Shown here: piece by piece, positions 41,033 through 49,111 of the stretch
Layout: the number at the start of each line of letters is the position of its first letter
How positions within the stretch are numbered: position 1 is the stretch's first letter
DNA from: Aquitalea pelogenes
GTDB taxonomy: Bacteria; Pseudomonadota; Gammaproteobacteria; Burkholderiales; Chromobacteriaceae
Assembly (NCBI RefSeq): GCF_001515305.1
Contig: NZ_LNQV01000003.1
Coordinates: 1 to 64,000 of the forward strand
DNA: 64,000 nucleotides
Direction: 5' to 3'
Notes under the pieces: generated by a model
Databases searched by the model: none
What the model saw: only the letters and a program-made list of their open reading frames with translations
What the model was told of the DNA's origin: nothing
Made by a program: the position numbers and the translations under genes

Positions 41033-42157
41033 ATGGAACAAATCACCGTATACGCCTTTCCGGTTTTCCTGCTGCTGATGCTGGTGGAAATCGGCTACGG
41101 CCTGGCCGTTGGCCGGAATACCTATCGCCTGAGCGATGCGCTGGCCAGCCTGAGCCAGGGGCTGCAGAGCCAGCTGGTGGCCAGTGTCAGCATGCTGTTC
41201 CAGCTTGGCCTGTATGCGCTCACCTGGCAGCACCTGGCCATCTTTCCCCATGCCGCCTTGTGGGCCACGCCCTGGGGCTGGCTGCTGGCCATTGTCATGT
41301 TCGACTTCTGCGATTACTGGCTGCACCGCGTGGGGCATGAAAGCGCGGTGTTCTGGGCGGCACATGCCGTGCATCACCAGAGCCAGCATTTCAATCTGTC
41401 CACCGCCTTGCGCCAGGAAAGCACGGTGGCGTTTCTGGGTTGGCCCTTCTATCTGCCCATGGCCCTGCTTGGCGTTCCGCCGGCCCAGTTTGCCCTGGCC
41501 GGGCTGATTGTGTTGCTGTACCAGTTCTGGATTCATACCGAACACATCGGCAAGCTGGGCTGGTTCGACCGGGTGTTTTCCTCGCCCTCCAACCACCGGG
41601 TGCATCATGCGGTGAACGACCAGTATCTGGACAAGAATTACGGCGGAATGCTGATTATCTGGGACCGGCTGTTCGGCACTTTCATCGAAGAGGATGAGGC
41701 CCCGGTGTACGGCACCCGCACGCCGCTCAATAGCTGGAATCCCTTGTGGGCGGTGGCATCCGGCTATGTGCCGCTGTGGCAGCTGGCGCGCCGTGCGCCA
41801 CGCTGGCAGGACAAGTTGAAGGTGTGGTTCAAGGCGCCGGGCTGGCTGCCGCCCGGCGTGCGCGATGACAGCCCGACTTTTGACCTGCAAGCCGCCCGAC
41901 AGCGTTATGACCCGCCGCTGACGCGTGCGGCCATGCTGATGGCCGTGGTGCAGTTTGTCTTGCAGACGGCCGCTGCCGCGGCCTATCTGTGGCAGAGCGA
42001 TGTGCTGGCCACGCCCGCCTTGTGGGGTTTTGCCCTGCTGCAGCTGGCTGGACTGTTCGGCCTTGGCCGTTTGTTGCAGGGTGTGTGCTCGCCCTGGCGT
42101 CTGCTGGCGCTGGATGTACTGTTGATGTTGCTGGCGGCTGCTGGCAGCCTGTTGTGA
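41033..42157 (+). CDS. Fatty acid hydroxylase / sterol desaturase family membrane enzyme
   Basis: The integral membrane protein has the eight-histidine pattern of the superfamily: HRVGH, HAVHH, and HRVHH further on (about residues 95-195), which binds a di-iron centre. Hydrophobic segments occur at both ends. These enzymes hydroxylate or desaturate lipids using oxygen; the substrate is unknown. The start is uncertain, with ATG codons at 41033 and 41012 and no strong ribosome site. Confidence 0.85.
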   Translation: MEQITVYAFPVFLLLMLVEIGYGLAVGRNTYRLSDALASLSQGLQSQLVASVSMLFQLGLYALTWQHLAIFPHAALWATPWGWLLAIVMFDFCDYWLHRVGHESAVFWAAHAVHHQSQHFNLSTALRQESTVAFLGWPFYLPMALLGVPPAQFALAGLIVLLYQFWIHTEHIGKLGWFDRVFSSPSNHRVHHAVNDQYLDKNYGGMLIIWDRLFGTFIEEDEAPVYGTRTPLNSWNPLWAVASGYVPLWQLARRAPRWQDKLKVWFKAPGWLPPGVRDDSPTFDLQAARQRYDPPLTRAAMLMAVVQFVLQTAAAAAYLWQSDVLATPALWGFALLQLAGLFGLGRLLQGVCSPWRLLALDVLLMLLAAAGSLL

Positions 42158-42851
42158 GTCCCAGGCCGGCTGTCGCATTTATGCGGCAGTTGCGCGTCTT
42201 TCATCTCTGCTGCGCGGTGTGGCGGGCCGGCGTTCTGGCCTGCTTGCCCTGCCTATCCTGCTGGCATCTGAAATCATAAAACGCTGATACTGGCGGTTCC
42301 GGACTTGTGTTGCGGACATTTCCTGTACGGTATTCCGTGCGCGCCGACGGGCAGTGACAAGCAAGTTTGCAGGATGGTGCAATGCACGATAAGCCGGTTG
42401 TCACCGTGCTTCTTCTGTTGCTTACACGGATAATTCATTTTTGTTTACAGCACCTTGGTGTTAATGGTTAACCCTGCTTTACAAGCTGGAGGGCGAACCG
42501 TTAGTGTCTTTCGACGAGGTGTTTTCCCATGCGCGGCACTGCTCTTGCCCGGATTTTTCCCCGCCTGCCCATGGCAGGCCGGATGGTTCGGGGTGAGGGA
42601 TGGTGATGCCGCCGCCCTTGCTGCTACCTGCTCCTGTCTTGCAGTGATCCTGCCTGGAGACCCTGCCGTGTTGACCGGATTGTCAGACGGTATATGGTAG
42701 GCAAATGTCGCAATTGTGTAAAAGTATTGCGCAAAATCAACATTCGTGTTTTTAATAGAATTCAAACGCTCGTTCGAAATTGGCCTCGCACGGGCGTTCG
42801 CTATCTTTGGTTTTTGTTTTTTGTCATTTCACATTGCAGGAGATTCACACC
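42158..42851. other. Non-coding region before pntA
   Basis: About 690 bases without a supported gene. An 81-codon plus-strand frame at 42455 has no ribosome site or known relatives. The section from about 42660 is AT-rich and should contain the pntA promoter. Confidence 0.4.
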
Positions 42852-43973
42852 ATGCAGATCGCTATTCCGGCTGAAAAGCTGGCTGGTGAAAAACGCGTGG
42901 CCGCAACACCGGAAACGGTGAAAAAGCTGGTTGCCATGGGTCACTCCGTGGTGGTCGAGCAGGGAGCCGGGCAGTTTGCCGCCGCTCCCGATGCGGCTTA
43001 CGTTGATGTCGGGGCCAGCATTGCCCCGGATCGTGCCCAGGCGCTGGCCCAGGCCGATATCGTGCTGACCGTGCGTCCGCTGGACGAAGCCGGCATTGCC
43101 GAGCTGAAAACCGGCGCGGTGCTGATCGGCCAGCTGGCCCCCTACCAGAACAGCACTTTCCCGCAGCTCGCGGCCAGGAAGGTTTCCGCCTTTGCCATGG
43201 AGCTGCTGCCGCGTACCACGCGCGCGCAGAGCATGGACGTGCTGTCCAGCCAGAACAACATTGCCGGTTACAAGGCGGTGCTGCTGGCCACCCATTACTA
43301 CCCGCGCTTCATGCCCATGCTGATGACGGCTGCCGGTACGGTAAAGCCGGCCAAGGTGCTGATCATGGGTGTGGGTGTGGCCGGTTTGCAGGCCATTGCC
43401 ACCGCCAAGCGTCTGGGTGCGGTGGTGGAGGCCACCGACGTGCGCCCGTCCACCAAGGAGCAGGTGGAATCGCTGGGCGGCAAGTTCATCGAAGTACCGA
43501 TGACCGATGAAGAAAAGGCTGCCAGCGACGGTGTGTACGCCAAGGAAATGTCCGACGACTACAAGCGTCGCCAGGCGGAACTGGTGAGCAAGCACGCCCG
43601 TGCTGCCGACATCATCATCACCACTGCGCTGATTCCGGGCAAGAAAGCGCCGACGCTGATCAGCACCGACATCGTGGCCGCGATGAAGCCGGGTTCGGTC
43701 ATCATCGACATCGCCGCCGAAGCCGGTGGCAACTGTGAACTGACCCAGCCGGGCGAAGTGGTGGTGACTGACAACCACGTCACCGTGGTGGGCCAGTTCA
43801 ACCTGCCGGGCGAACTGGCGGCGGATGCCTCCAGCCTGTATGCCAAGAACCTGCTGACTTTCCTGTCGCTGATGCTCAGCAAGGAAGGTTTCACCCTCAA
43901 TCTGGAAGACGACCTGCTGGCGGCCACCCTGGTGACCCACGACGGCCAGGTGCGTTTCCCGGCGGCCAACTAA
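42852..43973 (+). CDS. pntA: NAD(P) transhydrogenase subunit alpha, part 1
   Basis: The 373-residue protein is the split type of transhydrogenase alpha subunit (NAD-binding domain I): IPAEKLAGEKRVAATPETVKKL, the Rossmann motif GVGVAGLQAIATAKRLGAVVEATDVRP, and RQAELVSKHARAADIIITTALIPGKKAP. It works with two membrane subunits to move hydride between NADH and NADP using the proton gradient. The start has AGGAG nine bases upstream. Its partner genes are missing here (see the next entry). Confidence 0.93.
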   Translation: MQIAIPAEKLAGEKRVAATPETVKKLVAMGHSVVVEQGAGQFAAAPDAAYVDVGASIAPDRAQALAQADIVLTVRPLDEAGIAELKTGAVLIGQLAPYQNSTFPQLAARKVSAFAMELLPRTTRAQSMDVLSSQNNIAGYKAVLLATHYYPRFMPMLMTAAGTVKPAKVLIMGVGVAGLQAIATAKRLGAVVEATDVRPSTKEQVESLGGKFIEVPMTDEEKAASDGVYAKEMSDDYKRRQAELVSKHARAADIIITTALIPGKKAPTLISTDIVAAMKPGSVIIDIAAEAGGNCELTQPGEVVVTDNHVTVVGQFNLPGELAADASSLYAKNLLTFLSLMLSKEGFTLNLEDDLLAATLVTHDGQVRFPAAN

Positions 43974-43984
43974 GGAGAACAGAG

Positions 43985-44014
43985 ATGGTCGATCCCTTTA
44001 TCGCCAGCCTTACC
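43985..44014 (+). pseudogene. Truncated 5' end of pntA part 2 (membrane subunit)
   Basis: Twelve bases after pntA a start codon with AAGGAG upstream opens MVDPFIASLT, the standard N terminus of the roughly 100-residue PntAb subunit. After about ten codons the sequence becomes unrelated and the frame soon stops. The pntB gene is absent as well. The operon is therefore broken at about 44014, where a sequence similar to the end of the 99-base repeat begins. Confidence 0.75.
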
Positions 44015-44174
44015 CGTCGGTGCGGGTGTTTTGATGAATTTTCGCGGCAAGCAGGAACGGAATCTTTGCCTGGCCAAAGATCCCCACTACGGGAAAAGCT
44101 TAGCCGCATCGTATGGCCTGCGGCTGCCCGACAGGCTCCGTCGTCCGGGGCGAGGCGCGCCTGAACTCGCGATT

Positions 44175-44273
44175 TGCTAACGTCAAATCGCTCAGACACG
44201 GCAGGCGCTTAAAACCTCGCCCCGGCCACCCGTCGGCATGCTTGACGGGGCCAAGGGTGGCGTCGGTGCGGTG
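44175..44273 (+). repeat. 99-base direct repeat, copy A
   Basis: The copy begins TGCTAACGTCAAATCGCTC and ends GGTGGCGTCGGTGCGGTG. It matches copy B over the same length with scattered differences in the middle. Its end (GTCGGTGCGG) also resembles the sequence at the pnt breakpoint near 44014. Confidence 0.8.
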
Positions 44274-44420
44274 GTTTTTCGATGGGGGAAATGGATTTAT
44301 TAGGTAGCGTTGCGCGGTGGATCGCCCCTCTGGGGCATCCACCGTACGGGGTCGGCGTGTAGGGCGGAAGCCCCTGCGTTATCGGTGCGTTCCGCCGTGA
44401 GATATGCCCGTTTCGCTATC

Positions 44421-44519
44421 TGCTAACGTCAAATCGCTCCAACAGTGCAGGCGATTACATACATCGCCCGGTCACCCGTCGGCATGCTTGACAGGGCCAA
44501 GGGTGGCGTCGGTGCGGTG
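44421..44519 (+). repeat. 99-base direct repeat, copy B
   Basis: This is the same element as copy A, 246 bases downstream, with identical ends and a diverged centre. The two are in direct orientation. Confidence 0.8.
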
Positions 44520-44782
44520 ATTTCAGATGAGAAAGGACTTTTTGGCACGCTGACTATGTCATTGAAATATTGCGACCAAGCGAGCAAGCTGTAAGCAGCC
44601 TGCAAACAGGCAGGAAATGCATGTTGGAAGGAAGATGGAAGCGGGATGAGATTGATGCCGGAGATGTTGCGCAGATATCGGAAAGCGTGGTTCAGGCTGT
44701 CAGATCGAGATTGCTACGGTAATCGTCCGCACATCATGATGGGTATTGTTTAAGGCGGCAAACTGATATTTAGAGGCGTCAG

Positions 44783-45082
44783 ATGGTATTTTTCGGCAAG
44801 AATCAGTCCACTTTGGAAAAAGTAAACAAGGTGCTGTTTGTAATTATTTTGGCAGAAATTCTTGCGTCCTTCGTGTTCGATTGGATGCAAAAATATTCAT
44901 CGGTAACTATTGGTATTTTAGGTGTGATTAATGTTTTAAATAGTATGATTACTAAAGAAGTAATTTATATTCGTGGTGGTGAAATTCTCTATGAGAAAAA
45001 CAAAAAAACTTATATTTTTTTCATGTTTATGTATGGTGCTTTTGCATTAATGTTTCTTTATAAAGGCCTGTCGAAATTTTAG
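44783..45082 (+). CDS. Hypothetical small membrane protein (99 residues)
   Basis: I do not recognise the family. The protein has three predicted membrane helices (about 18-35, 40-57 and 76-96) with a positively charged loop before the last (YEKNKKT). The gene is very AT-rich compared with the chromosome, and GAGG lies seven bases upstream of the ATG. It is convergent with the TIGR04141-like gene across a high-GC repeat. It was probably acquired by transfer. Confidence 0.7.
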   Translation: MVFFGKNQSTLEKVNKVLFVIILAEILASFVFDWMQKYSSVTIGILGVINVLNSMITKEVIYIRGGEILYEKNKKTYIFFMFMYGAFALMFLYKGLSKF

Positions 45083-45122
45083 GCGCATTATCGAATCGTT
45101 CCTCCTCTTATTTTTATAATCT

Positions 45123-45362
45123 GTGCCGACAGTAACCGGTCCCGTCAGCGCGAGCCGACTCAGTCGTATCGCGCAGGGTTTTAAGCGGTCGGCTGTCCGA
45201 AGCGGCGCGACGTTAGCGCGCCGCAAGTTCCGGCCGCGCCCTGGGCGGTGCGGCTGGGGCGGGAATTCGACGCGCTGCGGGTCGCCTTTTCTTTGGGTAC
45301 TTTCTTTTGGCGAAGCAAAAGTAAAGGACCTCGCCGGCGGGGCGAGACCCGCGAAGTTAAAG
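45123..45362. repeat. GC-rich dispersed repeat element
   Basis: This GC-rich block between two AT-rich genes contains the hairpin TTTCTTTTG-gcgaag-CAAAAG(t)AAAG and a CTCGCC/GGCGAG stem. Fragments of this sort (reading FSLGTF or LSFGEAK) are widespread as intergenic repeats in proteobacteria and are often mis-annotated as short proteins. I recognise this from memory. Transition to AT-rich DNA occurs sharply at about 45363. Confidence 0.55.
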
Positions 45363-45392
45363 AGTATATCTAAATTTTATTGCGATATTTTC

Positions 45393-46982
45393 TTATTTAA
45401 CATGCTTCGATATGTATATTTTTGTTTCTAAACCATATGAAGCAGCTTTTTGCCTCCAATTCTCAATTGCCAATAGAAGTTGAATTGAGTTTAGATCAAA
45501 AATTGATCCTATGTCGTCTGGATGAACTATCCAAATTGAGGCTATTTTAATATTGTATGTTGTTTTGATTGTTTCTTGGCAATATAGCTCTAGTGCAGTT
45601 ATTGATTGTGTTATATTGTAAATAAGATGCATTTTATCATCGGATATTTTTAAAGAAATAATTTCATTGTTGTGGTAGAGGTCTGCCATTTCTACGCGGT
45701 AATTATTTCCAATCGCTGCCATGGTTTTAACAGTGTGTGTTGCTCTATCGAATAGTTGATAGCCTGTTTTGGCCATTTCCTCATTAAAATAATATTCTCT
45801 GTACGTAATTTTATCTTTTGCTGTTCCTGCTGCTATCTCGTTTTCTTTTTTTATTTTCCATTTGACATACTGTTTTTCGTAAAGATTTTTCTTTTTTACA
45901 AGTGGAATTTTTGCTAATGATTTCTTGAGAAAGTCAAGGAATTTTTCGTTGAAATAATACCAGTCGCCATTTTTTGTTATGTACTGATCATTTCCAAGTG
46001 TCATCCGAAAATCAAGTGCTTCCTTTATTGATTTTTTGAATTTATCACCATTTGAATCCGTCATTTTTACTTTTATATTATCAATATCGATAATATTTTC
46101 TGAGGATATAAAATCAGAAATACTACCTATCGTTAGATTATTCCCGATTGTTTTTGATTTAAGAATTTTGTTTTTATTTGAATGTATTAGTTCATAATCA
46201 AGTATGTCGCTTGAGATGTAGATGTGGGGTCCGAATATATTAAATTCGGTGATTGAAACTGATGCGGATTTATCTTTTATGCATTTGAGCAGGTTTTCGT
46301 TAAGGTCTTTGATGGTTGTTGGGTTGTTTTCTTTTTCAAGCTTTGGAATTTCCATTGTAATTTTTGATTGTAATTCTTTTTTGATGCAATCAATTATTTC
46401 ATCGAACTGATCTGGATTTTTTGTTAGGCTTATTTGTATTGAATCAGAGCAAATTATTGACCCTTCCCCCCATGTTTTTTTGTTTTTCAATGTTAGTTTT
46501 AAGTGATCTACGGATTCGCCAGCAATGAAGTCGGTTTGATTGAATTTCTGATATGACGCAATGTCGCCTTTCTTGATTCCGGTGAAGTATCGACTTTTTT
46601 TGAGTAAGATGGAGTCATTTTTTGCAGCGCGAATTGCAAATGAGATGCCAAAATCTCTATCTATTAATTTATTTAAATAAAAATGTGATTTGCCAAAGCT
46701 TGCAATAAATATGTAATTTTCACTTTTATCTTTGGGGGTTGCGATAAGCAATCCATAATGAAATACATTTTCCGGTATGTAATTTTTGGTTTTTGTGAAT
46801 GAACTAAAGGAGTTCCACCATGGGACCGGAGTTCCTTTTGGTTTCTCTGAGAAATAAAAGCGGAGGTTGTAATTGTTCTTTCTAATGACTCCTAATATAA
46901 CTAGTTCAGATGATTTTATTTTTAACAATAATTGTTTTATTTTATTTTTTTCAATTCTGTAAATATTGTATTGATTTTTCAA
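45393..46982 (-). CDS. TIGR04141/DUF6119-like sporadically distributed protein
   Basis: The 529-residue protein resembles the TIGR04141/DUF6119 family in length and in three segments: the PWWNSFSSFTK region, an IFIASFGKSHFYLNK-RDFGISFAI region, and AGESVDHLKLTLK. The family is patchily distributed and its function is not known to me. Composition is about 30 percent GC, far below the chromosome, which indicates transfer. The annotated start is TTG with a weak ribosome site; no better start is near. It is 89 bases downstream of nrdB but separated from it by a terminator. Confidence 0.6.
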   Translation of the reverse strand: MKNQYNIYRIEKNKIKQLLLKIKSSELVILGVIRKNNYNLRFYFSEKPKGTPVPWWNSFSSFTKTKNYIPENVFHYGLLIATPKDKSENYIFIASFGKSHFYLNKLIDRDFGISFAIRAAKNDSILLKKSRYFTGIKKGDIASYQKFNQTDFIAGESVDHLKLTLKNKKTWGEGSIICSDSIQISLTKNPDQFDEIIDCIKKELQSKITMEIPKLEKENNPTTIKDLNENLLKCIKDKSASVSITEFNIFGPHIYISSDILDYELIHSNKNKILKSKTIGNNLTIGSISDFISSENIIDIDNIKVKMTDSNGDKFKKSIKEALDFRMTLGNDQYITKNGDWYYFNEKFLDFLKKSLAKIPLVKKKNLYEKQYVKWKIKKENEIAAGTAKDKITYREYYFNEEMAKTGYQLFDRATHTVKTMAAIGNNYRVEMADLYHNNEIISLKISDDKMHLIYNITQSITALELYCQETIKTTYNIKIASIWIVHPDDIGSIFDLNSIQLLLAIENWRQKAASYGLETKIYISKHVK

Positions 46983-47033
46983 AATTGCACCATTTATTCA
47001 TTAAAAAATGACTTTGTCATTTGTATTGGATAA

Positions 47034-47060
47034 AAAAAGAGGGAGAGCAACTCTCCCTCT
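47034..47060 (-). terminator. Intrinsic terminator of nrdB
   Basis: On the minus strand AGAGGGAGAG-ttg-CTCTCCCTCT is followed by TTTTTTT, 12 bases past the nrdB stop. Confidence 0.85.
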
Positions 47061-47071
47061 TGCAAGGTATT

Positions 47072-48151
47072 TTAATCCCAGCTCAATGCCCCGCCAGTCT
47101 GATACTCGGTAACTCGCGTCTCAAAGAAGTTCTTCTCCTTCTTCAAGTCAATCATCTCGCTCATCCACGGGAAGGGGTTGTTCACACCCGGGAACAACTG
47201 GTCCAGGCCAATCTGCTGCATGCGACGGTTGGCAATAAAGCGCAGGTATTCCTTGAACATGCTGGCGTTCAGGCCCAGCACGCCACGCGGCATGGTGTCT
47301 TCGGCGTAGGCGTATTCCAGTTCCACGGCTTTCTTGAACAGCTCGACGATTTCGGCCTTGAAGCTTTCGGTCCACAACTGCGGGTTTTCCAGCTTGATGG
47401 TGTTGATCAGGTCGATACCGAAATTGCAGTGGCTGGATTCGTCACGCAGGATGTACTGGTATTGCTCGGCTGCGCCGGTCATCTTGTTCTGACGGCCCAG
47501 TGCCAGGATTTGCACGAAGCCGACGTAGAAGAACAGGCCTTCCATGATGCAGGCAAACACGATCAGCGAGCGCAGCAGTTTCTGGTCGTTTTCCAGGGTG
47601 CCGGTCTTGAAGGCCGGGTCGCACAGTACGTCGATAAACGGAATCAGGAACTCGTCCTTGTCACGGATGGACTTGATTTCGTTGTAGGCGTTGAACACTT
47701 CGCCTTCGTCCAGGCCCAGGCTTTCCACGATGTACTGGTAGGCGTGGGTGTGGATGGCTTCGTCAAAGGCCTGGCGCAGCAGGTACTGGCGGCATTCCGG
47801 GCTGGTGATCTGGCGGTAGGTACCCAGCACGATGTTGTTGGCAGCCAGGCTGTCGGCGGTAACGAAGAAGCCCAGGTTGCGCTTGACGATGCGCATTTCG
47901 TCTTCGGTCAGCTGGCCGGTTTTCCATTGTTCGATGTCGCGCTGCATGTTTACTTCTTGCGGCATCCAGTGGTTGGCACATTGGGCGAGGTATTTTTCCC
48001 AGGCCCATTTGTGCTTGAACGGTACCAGCTGGTTGACGTCGGTGGTGCCGTTGATGACTTTCTTGTCCACGGCGTTGACGCGGCCTGCGCTGTTGCTGTC
48101 GGTAGGGGCTACGGACGGTTTTTGTACCGGGGTGTCGTCAAAGCTCAACAT
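47072..48151 (-). CDS. nrdB: Ribonucleotide reductase class Ia, beta subunit
   Basis: The 359-residue protein holds the di-iron/tyrosyl-radical site. Ligand motifs [20 protein letters not shown] and [14 protein letters not shown] are present, and the C-terminal tail GGALSWD binds the alpha subunit. It provides the radical for making deoxynucleotides with NrdA. In the same minus-strand block as nrdA, but two small genes intervene. Confidence 0.97.
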   Translation of the reverse strand: MLSFDDTPVQKPSVAPTDSNSAGRVNAVDKKVINGTTDVNQLVPFKHKWAWEKYLAQCANHWMPQEVNMQRDIEQWKTGQLTEDEMRIVKRNLGFFVTADSLAANNIVLGTYRQITSPECRQYLLRQAFDEAIHTHAYQYIVESLGLDEGEVFNAYNEIKSIRDKDEFLIPFIDVLCDPAFKTGTLENDQKLLRSLIVFACIMEGLFFYVGFVQILALGRQNKMTGAAEQYQYILRDESSHCNFGIDLINTIKLENPQLWTESFKAEIVELFKKAVELEYAYAEDTMPRGVLGLNASMFKEYLRFIANRRMQQIGLDQLFPGVNNPFPWMSEMIDLKKEKNFFETRVTEYQTGGALSWD

Positions 48152-48169
48152 GTATTGGATTCTCCGTGT

Positions 48170-48442
48170 TTATTTGCCGGCTACGCCTTGCGGGGCGGCT
48201 GGCTGGATCTGGTATTGCGCGCCGGGCAGGGCATGCGTGCTGGTGCTGCTGTCGGGCTGACAGGGTGCTTGTTCCAGCTGCATGGCGCTCTGGCGCATGA
48301 TGCGGATGGCGGTGCGGGGGCCGGCTGGCGTTTCGCGCAGCGCTTCGGGCAGGTCTACCAGCACCAGGCCCAGCTTGCGGTAGCGGTCTTGTTCCGGGTG
48401 CTGTGCGGCGCGGCTGGCGCTGCAAAATAGGGTGGTGCTCAT
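48170..48442 (-). CDS. Hypothetical 90-residue protein between nrdA and nrdB
   Basis: I do not recognise the family. The protein starts MSTTLFCSASRAAQHPEQDRYRKLGLVLVDLPEAL and is otherwise polar, with a Gln/Pro-rich end. A GGGGGA lies upstream of the ATG, and the stop is 18 bases before nrdB, so it may be translated with nrdB. Confidence 0.55.
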   Translation of the reverse strand: MSTTLFCSASRAAQHPEQDRYRKLGLVLVDLPEALRETPAGPRTAIRIMRQSAMQLEQAPCQPDSSTSTHALPGAQYQIQPAAPQGVAGK

Positions 48443-48519
48443 GCCTGTGTCCCCCGTGTGTGGTTTGCTTCCGAAGCCGGCTGGTGGGCCAACCGGCTTG
48501 AGAAGCCCGTCCGGCCTGA

Positions 48520-48918
48520 TTAGTGGGCCGGGTGGCTGTGTTCTTCGTACTGGGCCACGCCGTAGATGCGCCATTGGCCGTCTTCCCGTTTCAGGTGGTA
48601 GGCGGTGGCAAATATCCACGGTTCGGCCTGGTTGCGCTTGGCGGTCCAGCGCACTTTCACACTGGCCAGGTCGCTGCCAAAGGGCAGTACTTCGGCCAGA
48701 TAGCAGCTGGCGCTGGTGACGCCCTGGTCGCGGTAGTAGTCCAGGATGCCGACGGTGGCCTGGTACAGGGCGTCGGTATCGCGTTCTCCAAAAACCGCCG
48801 TCTGGCCATGGAATACCGCCACAAAAGGGCGGGTGAACATGGCGTAGACGGCTTTTGCATCCAGTGCCGAATAGGCCTGGCTGTATTGTTTGAAAAATTC
48901 CTGAAGTGTCATGGGCAT
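48520..48918 (-). CDS. NTF2/SnoaL-like domain protein in the nrd operon
   Basis: The 132-residue protein matches the NTF2-like superfamily: LQEFFKQYSQAYSALDAKAVYAMFTRPFVAVFHG, then WTAKRNQAEPWIFATAYHLKREDGQWRIYGVAQYEEH. Members bind small ligands or act as minor enzymes. Its place between nrdA and nrdB is unusual. Start 48918 or 48912. Confidence 0.75.
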   Translation of the reverse strand: MPMTLQEFFKQYSQAYSALDAKAVYAMFTRPFVAVFHGQTAVFGERDTDALYQATVGILDYYRDQGVTSASCYLAEVLPFGSDLASVKVRWTAKRNQAEPWIFATAYHLKREDGQWRIYGVAQYEEHSHPAH

Positions 48919-49000
48919 CTCTGATTGTTAGCGCCTCGTGGGCGTTGTTCAGATGATGGCTGGCCGCGGGCTGGCTGCCATCTTGTTTGCTTTTACACTT

Positions 49001-49067
49001 CCCCATTCTTAAGCGGGCTGCATGGCAACGCGTTTAAGAATGGGTCAGCCTCGCGGGAGGCTGACCA
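49001..49067 (-). promoter_or_regulatory. Tandem hairpins in the nrdA to downstream intergenic space
   Basis: Two stems lie back to back: CCCATTCTTAA/TTAAGAATGGG (about 49002-49043) and GGTCAGCCT/AGGCTGACC (about 49043-49067). Neither has a clear T run after it on the minus strand. They could attenuate read-through or mark an mRNA processing site. Confidence 0.45.
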
Positions 49068-49111
49068 TGTGTCTAAATCAGCAATGCCTATTTAGATTTT
49101 TATCGACTTCC

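Larger units (their letters stand above)
44015..44782. other. Foreign spacer with repeats between the pnt breakpoint and the AT-rich cassette
   Basis: The region contains two 99-base repeats (44175 and 44421). A hairpin GGTGGAT-c-GCCCC-tct-GGGGC-ATCCACC lies near 44311-44342, and a GGCGGAA/TTCCGCC pair lies between the repeats. A 33-codon frame at 44621-44722 with an AGGAAA site is the only gene candidate, and it is weak. Everything else looks non-coding. Confidence 0.45.

Noticed and set aside
42455-42700. 81-codon frame upstream of pntA
   Set aside because: It has no ribosome site, an odd composition and no known relatives.
44175-44519. CRISPR array
   Set aside because: There are only two long repeats, no regular short spacers and no cas genes.
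45123-45431. 102-codon frame reading LSFGEAK
   Set aside because: It falls in a dispersed repeat that is often mis-annotated as protein.
44015-47000. Insertion sequence or integrase driving the cassette
   Set aside because: No transposase, integrase or target-site duplication could be identified.
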